Positions 34,980 through 47,231 of a stretch of DNA of 64,000 nt are shown piece by piece. Each line of letters opens with the position of its first letter. Within the stretch, counting starts at the first letter, position 1. The stretch is taken from positions 2,908,873 through 2,972,872 of the forward strand of contig NW_004624783.1 of NCBI RefSeq assembly GCF_000247695.1, written 5' to 3'. The DNA is from Heterocephalus glaber (Eukaryota; Chordata; Mammalia; Rodentia; Bathyergidae). Both the position numbers and the translations under genes were made by a program. A model generated the notes under the pieces. It saw nothing but the letters and a program-made list of their open reading frames with translations, ran no database searches and was not told the DNA's origin.

Positions 34980-35180
34980 ATTTAACATCTACTGTGGGCC
35001 AGGTAATATGCTAAATTAATATCTTTCTTTAATCATAATGTAATCCTCACTACTCCAAACCACATCAGCCTTAGTATCCAAGCCCTAATATTTACTATGG
35101 GCTTACTATGCTGCAGGCAATGTGCTAAAGCATGTAAATGTACTATCTCATTTAAAGCATAAAATTTTATCAAGGAAGTT
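34980..35180 (-). repeat. MIR, two pieces
   Basis: TCTACTGTGGGCCAGGTAAT and, further on, TTACTATGCTGCAGGCAATG with ACTATCTCATTTAAAGCAT are repeated antisense MIR 3' ends. Confidence 0.65.
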
Positions 35181-35221
35181 CTCAGACTGTAGCATAAAGA
35201 CAAGGGGCTCAGGAGCTACAA

Positions 35222-37435
35222 AGTAATCCCTGGTAGACTGATTCCAGAGAGGATGCTCTTAGCCCTCACTGTAGCAGCACAATGGGTAAGCAATTTATCA
35301 AACCTGCTAAAGACAGATATATAGAAAGAGAGGCTATAAGAAGCTCACAGGTCATAACCTGCAAACTTTCCAGGATTACTTCTCATCTTGAAATGAAAAG
35401 AAAAGCAACTTCTTTTCTGATCAACTACTGCAAATAGATCCTACTTATAAAAGCAATTTATGTCGGATCCAAAGAGGTTGGAAACTAAGCTTAAATCAGC
35501 TATTTTACCATTTCTAAGACACTAAACAGTTATCACTGCTACAAAAGAAAAGCATAGATCTATATCAGAAATCACCATAGTTCCTAAGAATATCTAATGG
35601 GGATTAAAATATATCAACTCATTTCTATAATCACTCACATTAAAATAACAGGCCAGGATTTCAACCATCTTTAACAGCCTCTAAAACCTATTCTTAACCA
35701 TGAAACTCTACTCACACTAATAGCTTTCAAATACAGTGTTACTGGATGTAAAATATTTAGGAAAATTCAGAGAGGAGTGAACGACAAAATCAGGGTAATA
35801 TATCCTTCAAATTTTCACCTTGATTCCTGGAAACATTACAAAAGAAGTAGTGAAACAATATAATAATATTTAAAATTAAGACCTCCATTTACAATTATTA
35901 AAAACTATCAGATTTTCCCCCATAAAGTTGCCAGCAAATGAAATATTAACAGAGAAAAAAGAGAAAAGGCTATGTTTTTCAATATAGCAGTCTAATTTCC
36001 CATATATATGGCCTAAAATATTCTGCAGTTTAAAAAAAAAGAAAAACAGTCATTTTGAAAATGGAATGGATGCCTGCTTAATTATACTCATTATCAATGG
36101 CAATTGTACTATTAAAACCACTATTAGTATGGTCTTTCAAATAGTTCATTATTTTGGTGTTCAGAGTAAAACAAACAAAAAAATTCCAAGAGTACACATG
36201 TAATTCCTGGTCTTATATCAAACACTTAATCAGCAAGCCTAGATCAAAGACCTCATGTTTTGCTTCTTTCTCTCGTTTCCCAACAGAACTCTTAACAAAA
36301 AAGATCTGATTTTAACAACTTCCTTAAGAATGTTTTCATTTACTTTAAATTAAATATATACTTACTTAACATAATATGGAAGGTATTTTTCTAGATATAA
36401 AAAGAGAATTCAAAATATACCCTTCCCTTAATGTGCTTATCTGCTGATGGAGATCCATACAGATGACTATGAAACAAAGGAAAAACCAGTAAAATATCAG
36501 GATGAAGAAATGCTTACAAGCGTTTATAGCAGGACAAGATTGTGCCTATTTAGGAGAATGAATAAAGGCTTCAAGATCATGGCACCATAGAAAGACAAAA
36601 ATAAAATCTTGGAATTCTGAAAATAAAATTCTGGCCAATGGAACAGAATAAGCAAAGAAATAGTGACGAGGAAAAAGGGAATCACAGCAAACAGCAAATA
36701 TTTTAGGTGACATAAACAATGAGATAAGCCTGGAAAGATGGTACGTTGACAAACTTCTAAGAACCTTTAATATCAAGCTCATGTTTAGTAGGCAAATACA
36801 AAATGGGGAGGCAAAAAAAGGTTTTGAATAGATGAATAAAATGTTGATAAATGTACTATACATAAATTAATCTGGCAATACATGAAATAATAAATTAGAA
36901 AGAAATAACAGTGGGAACCAAGAAACAAATGATTAAGGAAATTCTGTACTAAAAAGGGAGGAGAGCAAGAAGGGAAAGTCCAAAACATAGAATTAATGGT
37001 GATGATAATAATAAAAGAGGTTTTACAATGAAATAGTTCATACAAAGAAGTATAAACTTGAGGATCAACACAGAGGCAGAAAACAAAGTTTAACCAGTTC
37101 TTCTACAAAGGAAAGCAGAGGAGAAATAAAAACAGTAGCTAAAAGAGTACATATTTGAAGGACTAAAACTTCTGTGATGCCATGAATAATAACCAAGATT
37201 GCAAGAGAACAGGTTAAGTATGGATAATAAATTTAGTTTGGAATATAATGCCTTGTAAAGTATATGAATATTCATATTGTTTATCCTGAAATACACACTA
37301 TGAAAAGGTACAGTGTTGATGAGATTTCCATACTTCTTTGAGTTAACCTGTATTAGGACTGCAAGTGTATGTCTCCAAGCTCATAAAAAATTATAAGCAC
37401 TTTGAAGGACATATATCCTTAAATATCTGTAATCT
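35222..37435. other. Intron, nothing recognised
   Basis: AT-rich, no clear family resemblance. Minus-strand frames at 36546-37296 are hydrophobic and Phe/Ser/Leu-rich, as expected from reading poly-purine DNA in reverse; not genes. Confidence 0.5.
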
Positions 37436-37580
37436 AATTTTATCCCTTAATAGCTTTTAGAAAGGCTTTGTTAAAGTAAAATTCATGTACCATAAAATTC
37501 ACCCACTACAGTGTACAGTTTGATTTTTAAGTAAATGCACATAGAGTATAACCATCGCTATAATCGTTTCAGAATATATA
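37436..37580 (-). repeat. L1M 3' UTR segment
   Basis: TTAAAGTAAAATTCATGTACC, ATAAAATTCACCCACTACAG and GTATAACCATCGCTATAATCG are the antisense L1M 3' UTR. Same orientation as the ORF2 piece next to it, so probably one element with an internal deletion. Confidence 0.8.
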
Positions 37581-37599
37581 CATTATGATGCTATCTATA

Positions 37600-37990
37600 A
37601 GTTTTTCATAGGTTCCTTTCATCAGATTGAGAAAGTTCCTTTTTTAAAAAATTATCAATGGAGGGTAAGTGCTTTGCTGAACCTACTGAGATGATTCCAT
37701 AGGTTTGGACTTTTATTCTATTATAGTATATTACATTAATTGATTTCTTTTAACAAATCCCAATTAATCATTGTATATAATGTAGTTGATATGCTGACAG
37801 ATTCAATTTGCTAATATTCTGCTCAAGATAATTATATCTATCTTCATGACAGATAATGCTTTATAGTTTCCTGTGATATATTTAGCCATGCTATTAGGAT
37901 AACACTGGCCTTCACCGTACATGTTGGAAAGGGTTCCCTCATCTCTATTTTCTGAAAGAATTTGTGAAACCAGATCCAATAAACTCAGTC
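37600..37990 (-). pseudogene. L1 ORF2 (reverse transcriptase region) remnant
   Basis: On the minus strand this corresponds to the reverse-transcriptase part of L1 ORF2: plus-strand phrases CTGAGATGATTCCATAGG, ATTACATTAATTGATTTC, GATTCAATTTGCTAATATTC and GGTTCCCTCATCTCTATTTT are the complement of ORF2 in the right order. Stops and indels break it throughout. Confidence 0.8.
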
Positions 37991-38069
37991 TGACGAAGCA
38001 AACCTTAGCACCTCTCTTCAAAGGGAGGGAGGGAGAGAAGGAAATAAGGGCTCCCTTATCTCTGTATCT

Positions 38070-38092
38070 GTCTTCCCCCCTTCCCCCTCTTC

Positions 38093-38151
<59 letters not shown>

Positions 38152-38158
38152 CCTCCTC
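38070..38158 (+). repeat. (CT)n microsatellite in a pyrimidine tract
   Basis: Uninterrupted CT from about 38099 to 38148, preceded by CCCCCTTCCCCCTCTTCC. The long Leu/Ser frame through it is an artefact. Confidence 0.97.
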
Positions 38159-38196
38159 TTATGTTAAAGCCATTATCATTTTTCTGATGACCCGGG

Positions 38197-38280
38197 ATAT
38201 TTTTGTGTGTGCTGAGATTGAGCCAAGGGGCTTGTGCATGCTAAGCAAGTTCTATACTGCTGGGGAACAAATCAAGCCCC
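38197..38280 (-). repeat. Old ID-type SINE
   Basis: TGCTGAGATTGAGCCAAGGG, GCATGCTAAGCAAGTTCTA and CTGCTGGGGAACAAATC resemble the complement of the older (AGCATGC) ID form. Confidence 0.6.
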
Positions 38281-38499
38281 AGGATCAAAATTTGTAGTTA
38301 GCTCTGACTCTCTCCAAATTACCTACAAGTCCTATAGTTTTTTTATACTATACATTTCATGACCATTTCCTTTTTAAAATATTTTCATTCCTATATTCAT
38401 CCTTTTATATCACATCCTCATTATCTTTCACACAGATTATATCACATCCATATTATCTTTCACACAGTCTTTCAAATAATCATCTTGCCTTACACTGTG

Positions 38500-38690
38500 T
38501 CATTCTATGTCACAACCTGTTACCAGATTAGGCTCAATTTAATCATTCCTTTGATCAAGTCCTTCAATGGCTTCAACACAGTTCCAATCAACCTCTATAA
38601 ATCTAATTTGTTAGTTCTTTTTACACCACTACCACCTGATGAAACTAGATTATGTCCTATTCCCTAAAAAACTCAGTTATTTGTCAGGTC
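38500..38690 (+). repeat. L2 fragment
   Basis: AATCATTCCTTTGATCAAGT, CCTTCAATGGCTTCAACACA and CACCTGATGAAACTAGATTA follow the L2 3' region. Confidence 0.5.
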
Positions 38691-39299
38691 AGAATTTCTT
38701 TTTGGGGGAGGCAGGGGAGCAGTCCTTCCTGCCTATAACTACCAATTCCATCTTTCAAGCATAAGGAATAAGATCAAGAAAGTGATGATGCTAAGCAGAA
38801 TTTAACTGATTTTAATGAACCATATTAGCTCTAGTCAGATGTTACTAATCAGAGTCCATATACATGAAGAAGATGCCACCTCATGCATGAGGAAACAGAG
38901 GTAGATGTTTGAAATTTTGGCATCCTGTAGAGGTGTTATCTCTTTGTTCTTGTTTTGGAAGTTCTTTTTGCGGTGGTCTTTTTACGTCACTTCCTCTTAG
39001 TCTTACTACATCAACTGGCTGCCTCTATTTTTCCCAACAGATGTCAGTATACATTGTGGGTAGGATAATTCATTCTTACCCTATTTTCTAGTTGGAGGTC
39101 AATACCCCACCAGTACACTGACACCCAAGTTGAGGCTATCAGGAAACCAGTGAGAATATTTCATAAGATGCTATCTGGCTTTTGTTACAATTTCTGTCAG
39201 TTATTAACAATTTATATTCACATACAGCAGACATGGCATATATAAAAAAATTGTAAAAAAATGCTTAGGATTGATCATGTTTCCCATACATATGCATAT

Positions 39300-39358
39300 A
39301 CTTGTTCATATCCATACATACACACACACTTACATATATATATACACACACACACAAA
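39300..39358. repeat. (CA)n/(TA)n microsatellite
   Basis: Alternating ACAC and TATA runs. Confidence 0.9.
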
Positions 39359-40024
39359 GGAACAAACATGAATGAGAATATTTTGTAAAAAGTTATGATT
39401 TTTGCCCTCCAGAAAATTATCATTTTTATTAACTGTCAACTATGCTGTCTCACTCTAATTGAAACTTATATTATAGTTTGGATCGCTCAAGAATTTTATC
39501 ATATAGCCATCTGCCTTCTCTGCTGCCTCTTAGTTCAAGCCATGCCTTCTCTTTGTATCTCTGCCACATCTAATACTGCATCTTAAAGTGGGTACTCTCT
39601 AATAGGTTACCTAAATTGAAAGTAAGATGGTCTAAAGGGCAGCTATTTATTGATGCTGCATATTCACAGATGAGCTCCTCGGAGTGTAACTACAACACCC
39701 ATGGTGAAACTTCAGGCCTTTTGAGGTACATTAATTTACTCACATCACAGGAATACTATTTATTTAATTTCTGCTCCAATGAGATAAGTGCTACTACCCG
39801 AATGACCTGAGAGAGTGAATGCATCTTGGAAAAGATGAAAATTACTCTCTGGAGAGAGTTTTATTCAATTAAGTAGGTAAGACCCAGCATTTCCAATTAG
39901 TAGTTCAGTTACTAAAGACTCTTTAATATTGGTTATCTCTAATATGTGAATACTGACACACATAAAAATATTTGCTTATAATTCATTCAAACTGAGATCT
40001 TTAGAAATCGCAAAATCAGATTCA

Positions 40025-40100
40025 GATTCAATTAACATTTATTCTGTACCTCCTGAGCGATAGAAACTGTTAAGTGCCTTCCCCTTGGGATTTAAGGAGT
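40025..40100 (-). repeat. L2 3' end fragment
   Basis: TTCAATTAACATTTATTCTG, CTCCTGAGCGATAGAAACTG in antisense L2 order. Confidence 0.5.
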
Positions 40101-40274
40101 ATGCTGTGAAGACTGAGGGGTAATGGGGTTTTGAAGGCTCCAGGTAGAGGAAAAAAAATAAATGGTTCCTTTCTTTAAGGAGTCCATAAAGAAAAACTCA
40201 CATAAATTCATCAGGATAAGGCTCTTTCAAGATCTACTTAAATTTAGCAAGGTACTCCTTCTGAATTATACATA

Positions 40275-40625
40275 TTATTCCTAACTAGAATGGTCTTTCC
40301 ACATCCTTAAATCTTAGCCTTCCTTCAAGGCCTACTTCACCTCTTACCCCATCCACAAAACCTTCTCTGAGAGAGCAATCTATCTAAAATCATTCAAATT
40401 CTTACAGGACTCACAGATGATTACCTGGTATTGGTGATTAATCACACATAGCTGGAAGTTTAATTTTCCCTATGTTTATCTTTTAACTTCCCAATCTAAC
40501 TAGATGAAAAGGCACTTTATCTAATACTTTATCTAATATCTATTTCATCATTATTTTACATCAAACTGAAACACCCTATTAAAAACCTTTGTAAGTGCTT
40601 AATAGCATTCATTTCTAGGCTATGT
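40275..40625 (+). repeat. L2 3' region
   Basis: CTAGAATGGTCTTTCCACAT, CTTCAAGGCCTACTTCACCT, AAACCTTCTCTGAGAGAG and CTAACTAGATGAAAAGGCA keep the L2 order to near the 3' end. Confidence 0.75.
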
Positions 40626-41339
40626 CAACTCTTGAATCCACAAAAAAATTATTTCTCTAGCAAAAGCAAAACTCTTTTGTACGAAAGTAATGACACATAT
40701 CCCTTGAGCAAATCATTAAATTATTTTTAATAATAAAACACTACTTATCCACAGCTTGTTTAAAGCAAAAGAAACCCTATTTATCAGTTTTGTTGCAAAA
40801 GAAGTCCACACTTACAATAGATCTATGATTATTATAGACTATTTTACTGAAATGCTATGTGTTAATTCAAAATGTAGTATTAGATTATTTCATTTACTGC
40901 AGTTGAGATTATACTACAATTTAAAAGGTTAGCAAAATGAACTGCACTGCTGGAACTTTATAGTAAATATAGAAACTTTAAGATCCAAAAACGGACCACT
41001 ACTTCATTACTAGTTCCGGCGTAAAATTTAATTCTTCTAGCTTGGTTTTATTACTTAACTTTATTTTTCCAAATATTTTTACATTTTATTTTGATCTTTT
41101 ATTTAAAAGCAATTTATGCTGTCAAATTTTTCACAGTACAGAAATATGTAAAGATTCAAGTATTATTTAACAGTATGGTCATGTAACGTATTTTATTGAT
41201 TTGTCTCTATTAATACTTTCATTGCTTTTTCTTTCCAACACTGTAAATAATAAGCAGTGTCCTGCACACATGAGGTACATAAAGAAATTATTATATGCAT
41301 CAGCAAACAGAAGTAAGTTCTATCATTGAGAAGGGTGTG

Positions 41340-41673
41340 TGTAAATACCAAATAGTTTCTCTGGTGTGAGAAACTGAAAGTGTAAATAAGGATCAAAAGG
41401 TATAACAGATAATGTGAAATAGGAAGAAAAGGTCCAAAGGAGAAGTGGGAGGGGTAGGGGAAAGGAAAGAAGGGAATGGAATTAATATGAGATAAGGAAA
41501 AAATGGAAACCAAGTCTTTGTAAATAGGGAAAGGTGGAGGGGTTCAAGGGGGGGCAAGGGAATGGGGAAAAAATAAGAGCCAAGATGTACTATGTAAAGG
41601 AACAAATTTCCAATCATGAATGCCATTATACTGTACACATAAAATGTACCAATAAAATTAATAATTTAAAAAA
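41340..41673 (+). mobile_element. 5'-truncated L1, lineage-specific 3' end
   Basis: Close copy of the element at 10243: CAAATAGTTTCTCTGGTGTG, GTGGGAGGGGTAGGGGAAAG, ATGTACTATGTAAAGG and TGTACCAATAAAATTAA. AAGGGTGTG stands directly before (41331-41339) and after the tail (about 41674-41682), a 9-bp or longer target duplication. Confidence 0.9.
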
Positions 41674-41746
41674 AGGGTGTGAGGTGTTCCCTATTGGCAG
41701 CATATGATACAATTATATCCTTTCCGCTTTTAGTTATTTGCCCTCC

Positions 41747-42096
41747 ATAATGGTTTAGGTGTAGAAAGTCCTCCAAAAAGTATCATGTGTTCAGAACTGA
41801 AGCTTTTGGAAGATCATAGATTTGCTAACCTTGATGAGTTCACAGCTAAATGTGCTGTTAGGAAGTGGGATGTGGCTGGAGGCATGACCTGGAGGGTATA
41901 ACCTGGACCCAGCCCCTTCCTTGCTGTTTCTTAGCTGCCAAGGGTTGAGTAGTTTTCTTCCTGCCAAGCTGTTTCTTCATTGAGCCAGCTATCTATGAAC
42001 TGAAACCTCTGAAACTATGAGCCAAAATAAACTTTTTCTCCTTTGAGTTGTATATGTTGGGAATTTTGCCCAGCAATGGGAAAGCTGACTAATATA
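41747..42096 (+). mobile_element. MaLR LTR, older copy
   Basis: ATAATGGTTTAGGTGTAGAA, AGGAAGTGGGATGTGGCTGG, CTTCCTTGCTGTTTCTTAGC, ACTATGAGCCAAAATAAACT and CTGACTAATATA match the MaLR LTR layout seen at 31737, more diverged. Confidence 0.75.
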
Positions 42097-42589
42097 CCTC
42101 CCATTTCCCATATATCACTAAATATCTCAATTTGTGTATTATAGTGCATGTTCTGCTCCAGAGTTCCCCCTCTGCCCCTATGACCCAAGGGCAATGGCTG
42201 AAGAGCTGAAATGTCTGCCTGGAGAAGAGTAGTTGTATAACTGAATTATTATTACTCTATTAACTATGCTTTAATTTTTAATTCTCAAAAAGGCTAACAC
42301 ACCCAGTAGAAAGATGGAATAAGTTCAATAAAGTAGGATGATTAATATGATTCCACATGACATGAGAGTGAATGTTTGTAAACATGACTTGAGAACAGCA
42401 AGGGAGAGGGAGGATTTTTGCTTAACTCTTACACTTAGGAAAACTGCCATAGCTCTATCTAATTATCCTTGGCACTATTCTACCACTCAGTAACAAGCTC
42501 AGACCATAAAGCAAGTCATAGAAAAGAAAAAGACAGCATGCTATTTAAACACCACCCATGTTAATGCTGAAGCAATACAGTACAATTCA

Positions 42590-43400
42590 TGTACCTCATG
42601 TTCTCTGCTAATTGCTTAAGACATCCTGCTATACAGAAGACAGCAATAGTAGCCAGCCTCTAGTCTTCTTTAAATGCCAGCTCTTAATAACAAACTCCAA
42701 AAAGGTCTTAATTGCATTTACCAGGAGCTCATGAACTTTAAAAGTTGTTAATCAGATTTCCATGTAAATGGAATGACGATTAAAGGTTAAGTACAGGTTT
42801 CTGAAATTTCAGAAGTTGAGAATATATTGCCCTTCACAGGGAGGAAAAAAAAACAAAAAACTATCAAACTTGACAGGAACTAAACATCTTAATTAAACAT
42901 GCAGAAGTACCATGCTTATTTTTACGTGAAGTTCCATTTCCAAATGTCAAAGTTAATCATGCACTTGAATAAAATGCTCAATAATCCCCCTGCCAGAGAA
43001 GAAATGCCTTAGTATTCTTTTCTGACAAGACATCAGCAGGTCTCCAAAAATTTCTGTGGTTTCCCCATACCTAATCCCTGCCTGCGCTACAAAAAATCGG
43101 AGAATCACAGTGGATTACCAGAAAGATCTTAACTGCTCTCCATCTGAGAAATACTCTAAAGCCAGAAGTTTTTAATCAATCCTGGTTTGTATTTATGTGG
43201 CTCAGGAGAAACACAAGGTGCTTCTTCCATAAATTTGCTGCACCTGTGACCCTAGAGTGACATGTTGACAAATGAACATGACATCTTCTCAAACTCCAAT
43301 AAGAATTTATGATTCCTCGAAAGAATATATTTAATCAATTACAGTGTCATCACAGTTGAAAGCAATACCATGTGTTTGGAGTGCACTTCACAAAATGTGT
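42590..43400. promoter_or_regulatory. Candidate conserved non-coding enhancer
   Basis: About 800 bp with no repeats, no supported exon and unusually complex sequence. It is dense in homeodomain, HMG and POU-like motifs: CTAATTGCTTAAG near 42608, CTTAATTGCATTTACC near 42707, CTTAATTAAACATGC near 42888, GTTAATCATGCACTTG near 42952, TTTAATCAATCC near 43170. This is what a developmental enhancer inside a large intron looks like. Conservation itself is not visible here. Confidence 0.4.
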
Positions 43401-43783
43401 GAGGGCTTGTATTCTGCAGTGGAATAAACGGCAACTCTAAGCCCCAGAGTCAGGTCTTCACTCCAGCTCTAACACTCAACCTCAGATTCTCTAGCTTAGG
43501 AGGAGCTACATAAAACAACCACTGAGTGCAATAATGAATGAAATCAAGAGCTGTGTAGTACTCTAGACAAAATAACTACAGAACTCAAAATCAGAAAATA
43601 TTTTCAGTGTACTATCTAGCCAATAAAAGTAAATAATTATTCTTTAATCCAGGTACACATTTAAGAAAAAATCACTTCTGAAGCCCTACTTTTTGTTTCT
43701 GATTATATTTCTAATTCTCCTTTCTTCCTCCTAAAATTCTGAGAAAAATTCAGGGTTCAATTCAATACAAAGTATCTACACCA

Positions 43784-43864
43784 GGGCCAGAGATTTAGCT
43801 CAGTGGCACCATGCCTGCCTCACAAGTGCAAGGTCCTGATTTCGATCCCCAGTACCAAAAAGAA
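43784..43864 (+). repeat. ID-type SINE, young form, with target duplication
   Basis: GGGCCAGAGATTTAGCTCAG through TTTCGATCCCCAGTACC. AAAGTATCTACACCA (43769-43783) and AAAGTATCTACAGCA (43865-43879) flank it. Confidence 0.95.
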
Positions 43865-44212
43865 AAAGTATCTACAGCACACCTTAAAAAAAAAAAAAGC
43901 ATGGATTCTTAGCATGCTATTGGAGCTACAGCTACTACTTCTATTAGCATTCCTTCTAGTAATTGTACTATTATGATTAAATTTAGCCACAGAACAAACC
44001 AACAGTCTTGAGTTGTTTTAAAAAATCCATAAGTAAGAAATACAGTATAATGAATATCCAATTAAGGAGAAGAAAAAGGGAAAACAAAGAAGGGAAGACT
44101 TTTTAACAATTATTTTCAGAACATGCCTCTGCTAAATTATAAGGTCTTTTTAGCACAGTCCACGGCTGTCTCTCAATGGGATATGCCAACTCTAAAGGAG
44201 AAGAGTTCAAGC

Positions 44213-44403
44213 TGAATACATTGCTATACATCTATAATCTCAGCACTCTGGGAGGCTGAGGCAGGAAGATCCCAATTTTGGGCCCAGGCTGAGCAAGTTA
44301 GCAACTTAGGGAACCCATGTCTCATAATAAAAAAAAAAATAAAATAAAGAAAACGGGCTGGGATATAGCTCGGTGCAAAGACTGGGTTCAATCCCTAGTA
44401 CCA
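44213..44403 (+). repeat. Dimeric 7SL/ID SINE (B1-dID type)
   Basis: Left half is 7SL-derived: TATAATCTCAGCACTCTGGG, AGGCTGAGGCAGGAAGATCC, ATGTCTCATAATAAAAA. After an A-rich linker a tRNA-like ID half follows: GGGCTGGGATATAGCTCGG, GGGTTCAATCCCTAGTACC. Such dimers are known from several non-murid rodent families. Confidence 0.85.
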
Positions 44404-45117
44404 AAGGGGGTTATGGGGGGGGGTCCTCTTCCATAGAACTACATTTGGGGATTTTACATTTAATTCAATTTAACAAGTATCAATAAAGCTTTGCCAACAA
44501 TCTGACTGAGAAAATGACCCCAATCAATATGATAAGCTCTAGCTGTAGAAAGACAAGTGTTCTAAGCTAATACATTTGCTACTTGCTAGAGTACTCTGGG
44601 AAACAATAGCATTATATATAGTAAGGCTGTTGAACAGGAATTATGAGATTAGTCTGCAAGACAGAATTTGTCAGTAAAAAAGTGTTGAATTCTCCTTTGT
44701 ATTCCCCAAAGCAGTTTCCACTGAGTCTTTGTGTACATGTGTGTTTTCAATTAATACAAACTCAATAAAATTTTTTATGCAGATGAAACCCATAAGCCTA
44801 GTCTCATTTAGTACCTGTTCTCCAAAAGTAGATTTATCCAACAAGATAGACAATCAGGACAGGACCTTAACAAGAACACAATACAAAATTCCTAGGTCTT
44901 TAGAAACAATCTCTGATAAACCATTACCACAATATCTACCAAGGCTTATAATCAGACTGCCCTGTTGGATGTCTCACAAAATCAAACTAATTCCACCATC
45001 TGTGCTTTTTTTCATAGAGTTCTACTAATTTGCAAAACCATCTCATTTCCCTCAGCTAAATGAAATTCAGTCCTCTTTCATGGCCCAACACAAATATCAA
45101 CCGTCTGCTAATGTATC

Positions 45118-45220
45118 TGTTCATTCAGCAACCACGTATTGAATGCAAAGACATGTATTAGGTATTGTTCATACACAGGTGAATAAGGAGTAATCTTTAC
45201 TATATTCTTCTATTCCTTTG
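45118..45220 (-). repeat. L2 3' end
   Basis: TTCATTCAGCAACCACGTAT, TATTAGGTATTGTTCATACA, GGTGAATAAGGAGTAATC: antisense L2 terminus. Confidence 0.65.
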
Positions 45221-45394
45221 GGCTGTAACATTTAGATTCTCTGTTGGCTTATACAAATAATTCTGCAGAAAAAGTTAACCTTAAAAATATCATAGGCAAC
45301 ACAGAAAAAGTATACACTCAAATGTACCACCAGACCAGCAGTTCCTAAATTGGCTCTTATCTCTAGTTCTCCATGTTCTATGGCCTTTTCCTAT

Positions 45395-45475
45395 AATTTC
45401 CTCTATTAATTTAAACACTACTTATGAGTGCTTTCTATGAGCTGGGCACTAAGCTCAACACTTTCATTTGTTATC
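45395..45475 (-). repeat. MIR fragment
   Basis: CTTATGAGTGCTTTCTATGA and GCTGGGCACTAAGCTCAAC. Confidence 0.5.
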
Positions 45476-46260
45476 TAGGTGCTAGATGGAATTGAATCCA
45501 TTCCCTAAACTACCTATTTTGTCCTTGTCTTGTGATACCTGATTCCATACTAGCTATAGCCCAATCTTAAGCTCTGTGAACTTAGGAAGCCACATCTACT
45601 ATTAAGTTCAAAATGATAACCTGCACCATCCAGAAGAAATAGTGGTACTCAATTCATTTGTCTAAGTCTGCTTATACATCAAATATTCATTCAATATACA
45701 GAATCTAATGTACTATAATTACCCAGGCTACCACAGTAGCTCCATTTGAAGTTCCTCTCCCTCTTAAACATTGTTTGACCATATGATCACATAAGTGTAA
45801 ATTATAATGGTGTATTCCACAAAGGCAACAGAGTTTATCAGTCCTGGCAGTGACATTCTTTCACATGTGAAGCTGTAATAATTATTTTATTTTCTTGGCC
45901 TTGGTGCAGCTATTCTTTCGCCTGAAACCCTAACCCAAACATTTTCTAGTCACATGTTGGCCTCTCTACAATCTAATGACTCATATAAATACAGTGATTC
46001 TAAATTCACTTACAATAACTTAAAAGCAGAAATTAGAATCACAGAGAGCAAAGAGTGATTCCTGGGAAGGTGTGGCTTTAACTTCCTTTGCATTTTACTT
46101 TGAACTGATAAAAATGTACTTATCTTTAAACAACAGTTTGACCTTGGCAAGGACTTTCTAGTTTAGCCCAAGGGGGAAGGAAACAGATTTCTGACATAAT
46201 ATTTTTTACAATTTGTATTCTCAGGGGTTAAATCCAATATAATCAATAAATCTCAAATTA

Positions 46261-46336
46261 GGGCTGTGGATGTAGCTTAGAGTTAAAGCCTCTGCGCTGT
46301 AACTAAGAGGCACTGGACTTATTCCCAGTACCACAT
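46261..46336 (+). repeat. Old ID-type SINE
   Basis: GGGCTGTGGATGTAGCTTAG, CTGGACTTATTCCCAGTACC and an ACATACG end. It runs into a short AGAG tract. Confidence 0.75.
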
Positions 46337-47231
46337 ACGTAGAGAGAAAGAGACAGAGAGAGAACAACTGTTGCCAGAGAGTAAACTGATAATTTTTCAT
46401 TAAAAAAAAGACAATCTAGTTTACAAAAAATAATTCTTAAATTAATAACAAGTTTATGGGTTGGGATATGATGGACAATGTAAGAGCTGCACAGCTTTTG
46501 TTGCATAAAATTGTTACTTTTATTGTCTAAAACATCACTAGAACCACTAGTAGATCATTTAATTTTTAAGTCAAAATAACAGTAATGTGAAAACATAACA
46601 TGGACTTCCAATTATACATACAATTTTAAGTTGCACTCAGCACTTACCTAATCAAACTACCACAAGCTCAGCTTTATCCATTGATATCAGTTCATTTCTG
46701 AATCTATTCCTCAAAATTTTAGATTCATGAATTCTAGAACAGCTTCAAAGAAGCCTAGAACTCACTATAGTAAAAATAAAATTATTTTTTTCTTGTCAGC
46801 CATGATATTTTTAACTGAAAATCTCTCATAGCAATCTGCATGGTGGTATTCCTGAGGTTTGTCATATGACTCGAAAGTTGATGAGAAAATAATAATCACA
46901 TATTGCTATCTTAGAAATATGTTCTATTCTTAGCAGGGAAAAAACTTCAGTTTCATAATCTTTAGCCTGACCAAAAACAACAAATAAAAAAGTAACTCCT
47001 CCAAAGAAATGAAGAATGAAGATAGTATTAGAGAAATAATTTTTTTTAATTTGCAATAATACAGTTATTTCAGTATGAAAGAAATTTCCTGTTAGAAATA
47101 AATTAAGGAAATCATTTCCTAAATTACTGGAAACAATATTTAGAATGTTTCTAGTCATTATGTGTAAACAAGGGTAACATAATGCAAATGTAATGGTAGC
47201 CTGTCACTAGTTTTATTTAAGGCTGACATTA

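Noticed and set aside
37921..38187. 88-codon plus-strand frame
   Set aside because: Made of antisense L1 ORF2 plus the CT microsatellite.
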